From positions 248,001 through 312,000 of the forward strand of contig JHUT02000001.1 in the NCBI GenBank assembly GCA_000690595.2: 64,000 nucleotides of DNA, given 5' to 3'. This document shows, one piece after another, positions 50,525 to 59,480 of the stretch (its first letter is position 1; the number at the start of each line of letters is the position of its first letter). Origin of the DNA: Natrinema mahii. Its GTDB lineage: Archaea > Halobacteriota > Halobacteria > Halobacteriales > Natrialbaceae. The translations under genes were made by a program, and so were the position numbers. The notes under the pieces were generated by a model that was not told where the DNA came from, did no database searches, and saw only the letters and a list, made by a program, of their open reading frames with translations.

Positions 50525-51612
50525 ATGAGAGAATCGTAAACAGAAGAGCAGTCTTAAAATCACTTGGCGCAACTACTATTGCAACACCACTGATTGGTAA
50601 TGTGGCTGCTCAAGAGCGTATAGGCTCGGAAGACGCATTATTAACAGGCACGATTGATTCTCCGATAGATCCAAACGAGATCAAGGACGAGCAGGAGGAC
50701 TCCTTAAAGGCTGCTGTGCACCAGTCTTCTAAACAGACAGATGTAGCAACAATCAACCTACGCAAGGGGGAAAGTATCGTATCATATTCTCATACGATTG
50801 CCGAAGATGGCGTACCAAGAATCTACTTCGGAACAGTACCGAATCATAAAGCAGATTCTGGGATTCAGACAGCATCTAGCGAAGTAGATAAAAAAGAAAC
50901 AATTCAAGAAAAACATAATAGGGCGATAGAAAACTTGGAAATCACTCAAGATCAAGCATCCATCCAAACCCAAGCACAAACTCAGGAGTCATTTGTTGAG
51001 CATGATGAAGATTGGATGAGAACAATACGAAGCACCCACGACTCTGGTAGTTGCCCAGACGGAACTATGACGACTGTTTATGAAGCTTATACTCAGACTG
51101 ACTTGGATAATGATAATAGAGGGATTATGACTAGAGCACTTACCTATCCTGGTGCTAGTAAGGAATGTGACAACAATATGGGATTTGGGCATGAATTAGA
51201 CTTAGCACATCGCTGGGACAATAATGACTCAGGAGTACCAAACCCTACAATAACTGACCGGAGTGCAGAAGAAGGAGAGGGGGAAAGCAGTGGTTCTATC
51301 ACGCTGACGTATGCTGGGGCAGGCCTCTCAGTACCTATGAGTGGTCCTGATACTGAGATGACGGATAATTCAACTAGCGATCAGGCTGCGTGGGATTATG
51401 CTATTTCACAGAGTAGTGATGCAAGCAATGAGGCTAGCACACATACAACTGGTTCTGTAGCAGAATGGGATGATCTACCAGGAGACTCCCAATATGTTTC
51501 TTTAGATGTTGACCTCGAAGTAATGTATTGTGATCTTGTTGTCCCTATTCGTGGTTGTACTGGTAGGTCATTTGAAAAATTTGGTTCTGTGATTGATTTA
51601 TCCACTACATAG
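50525..51612 (+). pseudogene. Tat-signal secreted protein with a frameshifted start, in the AT-rich island
   Basis: The frame from about 50539 reads NRRAVLKSLGATTIATPLIG, a twin-arginine signal ending VAAQE, followed by about 330 residues of low-GC, hydrophilic, Ser/Thr/Asp-rich protein with four cysteines (CPDG, KECDNN, YCDL, IRGCTG), ending at 51612. The ATG that would start it (50525) is one base out of frame; inserting one A near 50531-50534 would restore MREIVNRRAVL. Internal initiation at the in-frame GTG (50602) would lose the signal. Domain unknown. A sequencing error remains possible. Confidence 0.65.
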
Positions 51613-51677
51613 GACCCAGACGGTAGATCTTCTAACGAAAATATTTTCATGTGATCACACACACACACAACTCATAT

Positions 51678-51824
51678 ATGATATCCAGTCTTTCGATAAT
51701 AGATCTTGTAACAACCATAGTCATATTATTTAGCATTATATATATGGCTGTGTATTTGGCAGTGAAATCAGCACTAAGGGAACATCGACAAGAAAAGATA
51801 GATAACACTGACGATGAAAAGTAG
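51678..51824 (+). CDS. 48-residue single-pass membrane protein in the AT-rich island
   Basis: ATG 51678 to TAG 51822-51824 encodes MISSLSIIDLVTTIVILFSI, continuing through a hydrophobic helix (about 9-30) into a charged C-terminus with a run of K, E and D. Codon use matches the AT-rich neighbour, not the chromosome. It lies 65 nt after the secreted-protein ORF on the same strand and might be its partner. Short, so moderate confidence. Confidence 0.5.
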   Translation: MISSLSIIDLVTTIVILFSIIYMAVYLAVKSALREHRQEKIDNTDDEK

Positions 51825-52092
51825 AATGCGAAAATATGATTTTGGTTATGATTGGGCCAGATAATTAAGCCTATTCAACACTACTGTACCCGTAATATAA
51901 TTGGCGATTTTACTAGTAGATCAGATAGTAATCATAGGGAATATACTCATGGTGTGGGGTGCTAGAATTAAAATTTATATTGATGATATTTTTAACACGC
52001 TTTCCCCCCTGTCAGGATGTTGTTCGAATTACTGTAGCACATTAGATCGGATAGAAAATATTAAGCGTCGGCATAGCCTAGCCGACCCTACG

Positions 52093-53097
52093 ATGACTGA
52101 GTACGTTTCGACCACGCCGGGGCTGTATCCGCTCCCGGACTGGGCGAAAGACGATCTCTCGGATCTCAAGGGACACCAGAAACACGACCTCATCAGCGGC
52201 GACGAGGGTGAGGAAATCACCGCGGCCTACGAGGAGGCCCGCGAGGAGGTCATCGGCGTCCAGACCGAGGCCGGCCTCGATCGGATCGTCGAGGGCCAGC
52301 TGCGCTGGGACGACATGCTCGCCCATCCGCTGGCCGTCGCCGACGCCGTCGAGACCCGCGGGATCGTCCGCTACTACGACAACAACAACTTCTACCGGGA
52401 GCCGGTCGTCACCGACGACCTCGAGCCCACCGGCGACGTCGCCGCGGAACTCGAGGCGGCGACCCAGCTGACGGGCGGCGAGGACCTGCAGGCCGTCCTC
52501 CCTGGCCCGTACTCGCTGTTCGATCTCGCGACCGACGAACAGTACGGCGACGACGCCGACTTCCTCGCCGCGATCGCCGACTTCCTCGCGGGCGAGGTCG
52601 AGGCCTTCCCCGCAGTCGAGACGCTGTTCTTGCTCGAGCCCTCGCTGGTCGAGTCCGCGCCCGCGGACGGACTGGACGAGCGAGCGAGCGAAGCGATCGA
52701 CCGGGTCGCGAGCGCGACCGACGCCGAGGTCGTCGTCCAGCCCTACTGGGGGGCTCTCGAGGAGAAGGTCTACGCGCACCTGCTCGACGCCGACATCGAC
52801 GCGGTCGGCTTCGACTTCGTCGCGAACCAGGACGACAACGTCTACAACCTCCAGGAGTACGGCGCGACCGACGACGTCGCGCTCGGGCTCGCGGACGGCC
52901 AGAACACGCTCGTCGAGGACCCCGAAGCGATCCGTGATCGGGTCGAGTGGGTCGAGGGCCAGCTCGGGGTCACCGACTTCGAGACGGTCTACCTGACGAC
53001 GAACACCGAGACGTTCTACCTGCCCTACGCCAAGTACGTGGAGAAACTCGAGGTCCTTGCCGAGGCCGCGGACCTCGCGGAGGTGACCGCAGCATGA
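52093..53097 (+). CDS. Methionine synthase, MetE-like N-terminal-type protein
   Basis: A 334-residue MetE-family barrel starting MTEYVSTTPGLYPLPDWAKD. It keeps the N-terminal-type core with FDLAT, LVVQPYWGAL-like and VYLTTNTETFYLPY, but no complete zinc-binding His/Cys/Cys set. It is paired (4-nt overlap) with the metal-containing MetE half at 53094. In haloarchaea these two polypeptides replace one large MetE and together should transfer methyl to homocysteine. Start 52093 fits the change in base composition; upstream in-frame extension belongs to the AT-rich island. Confidence 0.88.
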   Translation: MTEYVSTTPGLYPLPDWAKDDLSDLKGHQKHDLISGDEGEEITAAYEEAREEVIGVQTEAGLDRIVEGQLRWDDMLAHPLAVADAVETRGIVRYYDNNNFYREPVVTDDLEPTGDVAAELEAATQLTGGEDLQAVLPGPYSLFDLATDEQYGDDADFLAAIADFLAGEVEAFPAVETLFLLEPSLVESAPADGLDERASEAIDRVASATDAEVVVQPYWGALEEKVYAHLLDADIDAVGFDFVANQDDNVYNLQEYGATDDVALGLADGQNTLVEDPEAIRDRVEWVEGQLGVTDFETVYLTTNTETFYLPYAKYVEKLEVLAEAADLAEVTAA

Positions 53098-54167
53098 CAA
53101 ACGAGAACAAAGATCAGTTCCGACCGGCCGACCACGAGAACGACCACTTCCTGCTGACGACCGTCGTCGGCTCCTACCCCAAGCCCAAGTGGCTCAACCG
53201 CGCGAAGGACCGCTTCGAGGACGAGGACAGCGACTTCGACGAGGACAACTGGCAGGAAGCGAAAGACGACGCGGCCCGCCTGATCACGGCCGAACACGAG
53301 CGCGCCGGCTTGGACGTCGTCGTCGACGGAGAGATGCGGCGCAACGAGATGGTCGAGTTCTTCGCCGACCGGATCGAGGGCTACGAGTTCAACGGGCCCG
53401 TCAAGGTCTGGGGCCACAACTACTTCGACAAGCCCTCCGTGGTCTCGGAGGTCGAGTACGACGACTCCTGGCTGGTCGACGAGTACGAGTTCACCGCCGA
53501 CGCCACCGACCGACCGGTCAAAGTCCCGATCACGGGTCCCTACACGCTCGCGAACTGGTCCTTTAACGAGGCCTACGAGGACGACGACGAACTCACCCTC
53601 GAGCTGGCCGACCTCGTCAACGAGGAGATCGAGAAGCTCGTCGACGCCGGCGCGCGCTACATCCAGATCGACGAGCCCGCGCTCGCGACGACGCCGGACG
53701 ACCACGCCATCGTCGGCGAGGCGCTGGAACACATCGTCGCCGACATCCCCGAGGAGGTCCGGATCGGCCTTCACGTCTGTTACGGCGACTACTCCCGGAT
53801 CTACCCCGAAATCCTCGAGTTCCCCGTCGACGAGTTCGACCTCGAACTGGCAAACGGCGACTACGAGCAGTTAGACGTCTTCAAGGACCCCGAGTTCTCC
53901 AAGGACCTGGCGCTCGGCGTCACCGACGCCCACGTCGCCGAGGTCGAATCGGTCGAGCAGATCGAGGAAAACATTTTGAAGGGGCTCGAGGTCGTCCCGC
54001 CGGAACAGCTGGTCGTCTCGCCGGACTGCGGCGTGAAGCTGCTGCCGCGCGACGTCGCCTACGGCAAGATGGCGAATATGGTCCAGGCCGCCCGCAACGT
54101 CGAGGAGGACCTCGACGCGGGCGACATCGATGTCGAGCGCGGCGCGCCGACGCCCGCCGACGACTGA
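53094..54167 (+). CDS. Methionine synthase, metal-binding MetE half
   Basis: A 357-residue MetE C-terminal-type barrel. VVGSYPKPKWL near the N-terminus, QIDEPALATTPDDH (191-204), and zinc ligands His227, Cys229 (GLHVCYGDY) and Cys312 (VSPDCGVKLLP) are in place. It is translationally coupled to the upstream half. The methyl donor in archaea is probably a tetrahydropterin or a corrinoid-type donor, not shown here. Confidence 0.92.
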   Translation: MTNENKDQFRPADHENDHFLLTTVVGSYPKPKWLNRAKDRFEDEDSDFDEDNWQEAKDDAARLITAEHERAGLDVVVDGEMRRNEMVEFFADRIEGYEFNGPVKVWGHNYFDKPSVVSEVEYDDSWLVDEYEFTADATDRPVKVPITGPYTLANWSFNEAYEDDDELTLELADLVNEEIEKLVDAGARYIQIDEPALATTPDDHAIVGEALEHIVADIPEEVRIGLHVCYGDYSRIYPEILEFPVDEFDLELANGDYEQLDVFKDPEFSKDLALGVTDAHVAEVESVEQIEENILKGLEVVPPEQLVVSPDCGVKLLPRDVAYGKMANMVQAARNVEEDLDAGDIDVERGAPTPADD

Positions 54168-54257
54168 GCGAGAACGTCCCGTTTCGGTACTCGTCGCGGG
54201 AGTCGGCCGGCGAGGCCACCGCAAAGCGCTAACTACCGGGCCGGTGAACGGCCGTCC

Positions 54258-55397
54258 ATGACCCTCGAGGTCGGCGTGCTCGGCTATCGGTTCATGGGGA
54301 AAGCACACGCGAACGCGATGGCGCGGCTCCCGATGTTCTTCCCCGACGCACCGGCGATCGAACGCAGCGTTTTGGTCGGCCGCGACGAGGCGGCGCTGGA
54401 AGGCGCGGCCGAACGGCTCGGCTTCGACTCGACCGCGACCGACTGGCGCGCGGTCGTCGACGACGTCGACGCCTTCTACAACCTCGGTCCGAACCACGTC
54501 CACGCCGAGCCGTCGATCGCCGCGCTCGAGGCCGGGACGCCCGTGTTCTGCGAGAAGCCGCTCGCACCGACGCTCGAGGAGGCAGAGGCGATGGCCGAAA
54601 CGGCCCGCGAGGCCGGCGGCGACGTGCCCGCCGGCTGTGCGTTCAACTACCGGTTCGTCCCTGCGATACAGTACGCCAAGGAGCTGCTCGAGGACGGCGA
54701 CCTCGGCGAGATCCACCACGTCCGCGGGCGCTACTTGCAGGACTGGCTGGTCGACCCCGGCGCGCCGTGGTCGTGGCGCAACGACGCGGAGATGGCGGGG
54801 TCGGGGGCGCTGGGCGACCTCGGCGCGCACACGGTCGACCTCCTGCGCTTTCTGGTCGGGTCGGACGACCTCGCGGGGCCGATCGAGCGGGTCAGCGGTC
54901 ATCTGGAGACGTTCGTCGAGGAACGGCCGGTCGGAGACGGCGGTGAGGGTGGGGATCCGGAGACCCGTCCCGTCACCGTCGACGACGCCTACACCGCCCA
55001 GCTCGAGTTCGCGAACGGCGCGATGGGCACCCTCGAGGGGTCGCGCTTCGCGACGGGACACAAGAACGACCACACCATCGAGATCCACGGCTCGAGGGGA
55101 AGTCTGCGGTTCTCGCTCGAGCGGCTGAACGAACTCGAGGTCCTCCGGGCGGGCGACCGGGGGTACGAGACGATCCTCGTGACCGACGAGGACGACCCCT
55201 ACGTCGACCACTGGTGGCCGCCGGGCCACGTACTGGGCTGGGAACACACGTTCGTCCACGAGAACTACGAGTTCCTGAGCGCGGTCGCGAACGGCGAGTC
55301 GTTCGCGCCGAGTTTCGCGGACGGGCTGGCGGCCCAGCGGGCCCTCGACGCGATCGAACGCAGCGACGAGCGGGGGGAGTGGATCGCGCTTGAGTGA
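54258..55397 (+). CDS. Gfo/Idh/MocA family oxidoreductase
   Basis: A 379-residue NAD(P)-dependent oxidoreductase. The Rossmann N-terminus shows VGVLGYRFMGKAHANAM and the EKPLAPTLEEAEAM segment carrying the catalytic-region Lys-Pro; NYRFVPAIQYAKELL and GDLGAHTVDLL (catalytic His) follow in the C-terminal domain. Substrates are sugars or inositols. Stand-alone gene; 90 nt after metE. Confidence 0.9.
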   Translation: MTLEVGVLGYRFMGKAHANAMARLPMFFPDAPAIERSVLVGRDEAALEGAAERLGFDSTATDWRAVVDDVDAFYNLGPNHVHAEPSIAALEAGTPVFCEKPLAPTLEEAEAMAETAREAGGDVPAGCAFNYRFVPAIQYAKELLEDGDLGEIHHVRGRYLQDWLVDPGAPWSWRNDAEMAGSGALGDLGAHTVDLLRFLVGSDDLAGPIERVSGHLETFVEERPVGDGGEGGDPETRPVTVDDAYTAQLEFANGAMGTLEGSRFATGHKNDHTIEIHGSRGSLRFSLERLNELEVLRAGDRGYETILVTDEDDPYVDHWWPPGHVLGWEHTFVHENYEFLSAVANGESFAPSFADGLAAQRALDAIERSDERGEWIALE

Positions 55398-55949
55398 GTT
55401 CGGCCGTGGTCATTTCTTCGAGCGATTCGGGAGGCGGTCGGCCTCGAGAGAGGCACGTTGTGTTTGGGGTCAGACCGCCACAGCCGACGTGCCGTGGCGC
55501 ACGCTGTCGACTGCTCGAGTGAGAACGAGAGCAGTCGACGACACCGTGCGAGGGATGAGTGAACGCCGCCAGGCGTGAACGAATCGGTTGGGGAGGGTGT
55601 GGCGACTCCGTGCAGCCACGAGAGCAGAACGACTCTCTTCGTCCCACCATCCCAGTCGATACGGACTTCCCTGCTATCGTGGCAACGGGGACTGACCACG
55701 TCCTCCCCAGCCGATTCGCTCTCTCCGTTCAGTCGGTCGCTCATCCCTCGCGCAGCGTCGTGTCGCGGTTCGTTACTCACTCACCGCGACACAGCGCGCG
55801 CCACCGCACACCGTGTGGTCGGTTCGGCACGAGACGTCGCTCGCGCGCTTCGAAACCGGCAGTTCGAATCGTCCGCCGACGAACTGCGTAACTCGAGCGG
55901 CCGACCGAGTTCGCAACGTATTCGCCGTGGCACCACCTCTCACTGATCG
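55398..55949. other. Gene-free region containing a 204-bp imperfect palindrome
   Basis: No gene is supported over 552 nt. Most of it is an extended imperfect inverted repeat (55548-55751). A short inner palindrome (ACTGCTC at about 55510 with GAGAGCAGT) lies just to its left. Confidence 0.6.
55548..55751. repeat. Long imperfect inverted repeat, MITE-like
   Basis: Arms pair in three nested blocks. GCGAGGGATGAG (55548-55559) pairs with CTCATCCCTCGC (55740-55751) perfectly. GAATCGGTTGGGGAGG (55581-55596) pairs with 55702-55717 with one mismatch. GCCACGAGAGCAG (55615-55627) pairs with CTGCTATCGTGGC (55672-55684) with one mismatch. The element could fold to a 200-nt hairpin. It carries no ORF. 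It may be a transposon-derived MITE or a structured RNA. Confidence 0.75.
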
Positions 55950-56342
55950 ATGGCGGCCTACGAGACGACGATCGACGTCAGGACCGACGACCTCGGGCGC
56001 AGCGGCCACGTCAACAACTCGAAGTTCGTTGCCTACACCGACCTCGCGCGGGACCGGTATCTCGCGAGCCACGGCTACGGCCCCGACGACCTCGACCACC
56101 TGGTCGTCCGTCTCGAGGTCGAGTACGAGCGGGCGCTCGCGTCGCTGACGCCGGTTACCGTCGCCGTCGATGTGGCCGCCGTCGGCGAGACGAGTGTCAC
56201 CCTCGAGTACGAACTCCGGGACGCGGAGGGGGTCGTCGCGACGGTCACCACAGTGGCCGTCACGGTCGACGCGGAGGGCTCGGTTCCGATTCCGGACCCG
56301 CTGCGCCGGGGGCTCGAGGCCGACCTCGAGACGGCGACCTGA
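55950..56342 (+). CDS. 4-hydroxybenzoyl-CoA thioesterase-like hotdog protein
   Basis: A 130-residue hotdog-fold acyl-CoA thioesterase. The motif VRTDDLGRSGHVNNSKFVAYTDLARDR (about 10-36) contains the Asp-x(n)-Gly-His-Val-Asn-Asn signature of 4HBT/YbgC enzymes. It should form a tetramer and hydrolyse short-chain or aromatic acyl-CoA. Its start at 55950 lies at the end of the palindromic region. Confidence 0.88.
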   Translation: MAAYETTIDVRTDDLGRSGHVNNSKFVAYTDLARDRYLASHGYGPDDLDHLVVRLEVEYERALASLTPVTVAVDVAAVGETSVTLEYELRDAEGVVATVTTVAVTVDAEGSVPIPDPLRRGLEADLETAT

Positions 56343-56390
56343 CGCCGACCGTCGCCGCCCGTGGCCCGATCGGACGGACTCGACGGTCCC

Positions 56391-56636
56391 CTACTCCTCG
56401 ATCGTCCCGACCGTGTTGATCTCGTCGTAGCGGACACTGCCCGCGTCGAGCGGCTGGCCGTCGATTTCGAGATAGCCCGGTTCGAACCCGGTCACGTCGC
56501 CGACGACATCGGTCCCGTGGTCCTCGGTCCGTTCCTCGCTCCGGACCGCGACGGTGTCACCGATCTCGAGGTGGTCTTGCACGAGGGCTTTGATGCGATC
56601 CGTGTCGGCGTCCGAGGGAATCGTCAGGTCGGTCAT
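56391..56636 (-). CDS. Small hypothetical protein with KOW/SH3-like beta pattern
   Basis: An 81-residue acidic protein: an N-terminal helix DRIKALVQDHLEIGDTVAVR, then beta strands DVVGDVTGFEPGYLEIDGQ ending DEINTVGTIEE. The strand pattern resembles a small beta barrel (SH3/Sm-like). Not recognised. It is convergent with the thioesterase. Confidence 0.65.
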   Translation of the reverse strand: MTDLTIPSDADTDRIKALVQDHLEIGDTVAVRSEERTEDHGTDVVGDVTGFEPGYLEIDGQPLDAGSVRYDEINTVGTIEE

Positions 56637-56765
56637 CGTCCGTCGAGACGCCGACGGCCACGCGGGTAGTCGTTACACCGGTATTCGCAACCCCGCTTGC
56701 GGCGTCCGGACGGCTGTCGGGGCCGGACGACCGTTTTTGTACGTTCGGGCCGAACTTTCGCGCCA

Positions 56766-57998
56766 ATGAAGACCATCAAGGACAGCGTCCACGATCACAT
56801 TCGGGTCGACGGCGTCGCCCGCGACCTGCTGGACACGCCGGCGCTCCAGCGGCTGCGACGCATCAGCCAACTGGGCACCGTCTCGCTGGTCTACCCCTCG
56901 GCCAACCACACCCGCTTCGAACACAGCCTCGGCGTCTATCACCTCGCCTGCGAGGCCCTCGAGCAACTGGGCGTCGCGGGCCGGGAGGCCCAGCGGGTCC
57001 ACGCCGCCGCCATGCTCCACGATGTCGGCCACGGCCCGTTCAGCCACAACCTCGAGTCGCTGACCCACCGCCGGACCGGCCGGTATCACGACGACGTCCA
57101 CGAGCTGCTCGCGGACGGCCCGGTCGGTGACGTCCTCCGATCGCACGACCTCGAGCCGGCCCGCGTCGCGGACCTGGTCGCCGGCGAAGGCCGGTTCGGA
57201 CAGCTCGTCTCCGGGGAACTCGACGTCGACCGGATGGACTACCTCGTGCGTGACGCCCACCACACGGGGGTGCCCTACGGGACGATCGATCACGGCCGAC
57301 TTGTCCGCGAGTTAACATTCGCCGACGGCGAACTCGTCCTCGCGGAAGGCAACGTCCAGACCGCCGAGAGCCTGCTGGTCGCCCGGGCGCTGATGAACCC
57401 GACCGTCTACAGCCACAGCGTCGCCCGCATCGGGAAGGCGATGCTGCGCCGAGCGGCCGAACGGCTGCTCGAGTCGCCCGAGATCGACGTCGACGCCGAG
57501 GTCCTCCAGCGGATGGACGATCCGGACCTGCTCGTGGCGTTGCGGTCGTGTGCGGCGACGAGCGAGTTCTCCCGCCGCCTCGATCAGCGGGACCTGTTCA
57601 AGCGGGCGGTGTGGGCGGAGATGGACGACGTGCCCGGCGGGATCATCGAGGCCGATCACGGGACGATCCGGGCGTTCGAACGCGAGATCAGCGACCGGGC
57701 CGACGTCGATCCGGACCGCGTCATCCTCGACGTGCCGAGTCGCCCCTCGATGACCGAGTCCACCTCGCGGGTGATGGTCAACGGTGAGATCAGACGACTG
57801 GACGAGCAGTCGCCGCTGGTCGCGGCCCTGCGGGCGTCCCAGTACTCCCAGTGGCGGCTCGGGGTGTACTCGCCGGCCGACCTGCGCGATCGAGTGGGTC
57901 GAGCCGCCGTCGACGTCCTCGGGCTCGACATCGACGGTGCCTTGGTCAGCGAGGTCCGGAACGGCGTGGACGCGACGCTGGACCAGTTCGTCGAGTAG
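56766..57998 (+). CDS. HD domain phosphohydrolase (SAMHD1/dNTPase-like)
   Basis: A 410-residue HD hydrolase. The metal ligands follow the H...HD...D pattern: RFEHSLGVYHL (His53), AAMLHDVGHGPFSH (His85-Asp86) and GELDVDRMDYLVRDAHHTG. The family includes dNTP triphosphohydrolases and cyclic-nucleotide phosphodiesterases; a dNTPase role is plausible, but allosteric sites cannot be judged. Start MKTIKDSVHD at 56766 matches the family N-terminus. Confidence 0.9.
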   Translation: MKTIKDSVHDHIRVDGVARDLLDTPALQRLRRISQLGTVSLVYPSANHTRFEHSLGVYHLACEALEQLGVAGREAQRVHAAAMLHDVGHGPFSHNLESLTHRRTGRYHDDVHELLADGPVGDVLRSHDLEPARVADLVAGEGRFGQLVSGELDVDRMDYLVRDAHHTGVPYGTIDHGRLVRELTFADGELVLAEGNVQTAESLLVARALMNPTVYSHSVARIGKAMLRRAAERLLESPEIDVDAEVLQRMDDPDLLVALRSCAATSEFSRRLDQRDLFKRAVWAEMDDVPGGIIEADHGTIRAFEREISDRADVDPDRVILDVPSRPSMTESTSRVMVNGEIRRLDEQSPLVAALRASQYSQWRLGVYSPADLRDRVGRAAVDVLGLDIDGALVSEVRNGVDATLDQFVE

Positions 57999-58083
57999 AG
58001 TCCGCGTTCGACCGGTCCGCGTTCAGTACAGGCCAAGCAATTAGACACAATACATATAGTGGGATGGTTAAAACAATCATGCG

Positions 58084-58257
58084 ATGGATAATAAACCGAT
58101 CATCTTACGCCTCAATCTGATTATCGCACTTTTGCTTAGCAACCTTGTGCTGCTGCTTATCCTTATTCTCCCTCTGGAGCTGGTACTTATCGGAGGGGGC
58201 GTGATTTTGTTCCTAAGTCCTGTAGTAGGTATGCTAATAATCCGACTCCTTCGATGA
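58084..58257 (+). CDS. 57-residue two-helix hydrophobic protein
   Basis: ATG 58084 to TGA 58255-58257 encodes MDNKPIILRLNLIIALLLSN and continues as a nearly unbroken run of Leu/Ile/Val (helices about 7-30 and 33-55). A TATA-like ACATATAG (about 58052-58059) about 27 nt upstream supports a leaderless transcript. Codon use is more AT-rich than neighbours. No family recognised. The region from 58030 to 58370 is locally AT-richer, possibly acquired. Confidence 0.55.
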   Translation: MDNKPIILRLNLIIALLLSNLVLLLILILPLELVLIGGGVILFLSPVVGMLIIRLLR

Positions 58258-58422
58258 GTTCGAAGCCGTCGTTACCGCTGTTCGGTTCAGTTTCACGTTT
58301 GATTTGGATACAGAACTCGTACTACCATCTACTACAGAATATAAACGACCGACTCGAGTCGCATCCTCCACTGTCCTTCGTCGGTCGCAACGATTGAAAA
58401 GACGGCCCACGAACGGCCCGGT

Positions 58423-59475
58423 ATGGAACGAACGGGAACGATCCTCCGCGGCCGCGAGTTCGAGCCCGTCGAGGGGCGGGTCGTGATCGACGACGACGGC
58501 CGCATCGAGGCCATCGAGGAGACACCGGTCGAGAGCGACGACATCATTCTGCCGGCCTTCGTCAACGCCCACACTCACATCGGCGATTCGATCGCCAAGG
58601 AGGCCGGCGGCGGCCTCTCGCTCGAGGAACTGGTCGCGCCGCCGGACGGGCTGAAACACCGGCTCCTGCGGGCGGCCTCGCAGGACGAACTCGCCGCCGC
58701 GATGCGACGCTCGCTTGGGTTCATGCAGCGGGGCGGCACGGCGGCCTGTCTGGAGTTCCGCGAGGGCGGCGTCGAGGGGGTCCGGACGCTCGAGCGGGCG
58801 GTCGAGGGGCTCTCGATCGACGCGCTGTCGTTCGCGCGGGGCTCGATCGATGCGATGCACGCGGGCGACGGCTTCGGAGCCAGCGGGGCCAACGACGACA
58901 GCTTCGACCGGGAACGGACGGCGACCCGCGAGGCCGGCAAGCCCTTCGGCATCCACGCCGGCGAGGTCGATGCGAGCGACATCGACCCGGCGCTGGACCT
59001 CGAGCCGGACTTTCTGGTCCACATGGTCCATCCCGAGCCGAGCCACCTCGAGCGGCTCGCGGACAGCGAGATTCCGGTCGTCGTCTGCCCGCGGTCGAAC
59101 CTCGTCACCGACGTGGGGCTGTCGCCCTACGCGGAACTCAGCGAGCGGACGACGCTCGCACTGGGGACGGACAACGTGATGCTGAACTCGCCGTCGATGT
59201 TCCGGGAGATGGAGTTCCTGGCGAAGCTGTCGGACCTGCCGGCCGCCGAGATCCTCCGGATGGCGACGGTCAACGGGGCCGAGATCGCCGATCTGGCGTA
59301 CGGACTGGTCGAGCCCGGGCGAGAGGCCCGGCTGCTGGTACTCGACGGTGACTCGGATAACCTCGCGGGCGCTCGCGACCCGGTCCGGGCCGTGGTCCGG
59401 CGGGCCGGCGTCGACGACGTGCGGGAGGTCAGCTACGGTGCGGACACGACCGCGGACGGCGACGGCGATCGCTGA
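58423..59475 (+). CDS. Amidohydrolase family metal-dependent hydrolase
   Basis: A 350-residue amidohydrolase: VVIDDDGRIEAIEE (edge strands of the composite domain), FVNAHTHIGDSIAKEAG (His-x-His metal site), GIHAGEVDASD (His after the fifth strand), MVHPEPSHLERL, and ALGTDNVMLNSPSMF with the catalytic Asp. Related proteins are cytosine/guanine deaminase-like or N-formimino enzymes; substrate not determined. Confidence 0.88.
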   Translation: MERTGTILRGREFEPVEGRVVIDDDGRIEAIEETPVESDDIILPAFVNAHTHIGDSIAKEAGGGLSLEELVAPPDGLKHRLLRAASQDELAAAMRRSLGFMQRGGTAACLEFREGGVEGVRTLERAVEGLSIDALSFARGSIDAMHAGDGFGASGANDDSFDRERTATREAGKPFGIHAGEVDASDIDPALDLEPDFLVHMVHPEPSHLERLADSEIPVVVCPRSNLVTDVGLSPYAELSERTTLALGTDNVMLNSPSMFREMEFLAKLSDLPAAEILRMATVNGAEIADLAYGLVEPGREARLLVLDGDSDNLAGARDPVRAVVRRAGVDDVREVSYGADTTADGDGDR

Positions 59476-59480
59476 GACGG

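Larger units (their letters stand above)
50416..52092. other. AT-rich island between HemK2 and MetE
   Basis: About 1.7 kb with base composition and codon use sharply different from the surroundings: A/T-ending codons, AAT, ATA and TTA frequent, against near-exclusive G/C endings elsewhere. It contains a secreted-protein gene (disrupted start) and a tiny membrane-protein gene. The change at 52093 coincides exactly with the start of the methionine synthase gene. Acquired DNA is the simplest explanation. No integrase, transposase or flanking repeats were seen. Confidence 0.75.

Noticed and set aside
55398-55949. A transposase gene in the palindromic region
   Set aside because: No DDE or HUH motifs and no frame with coherent protein sequence over 60 codons.
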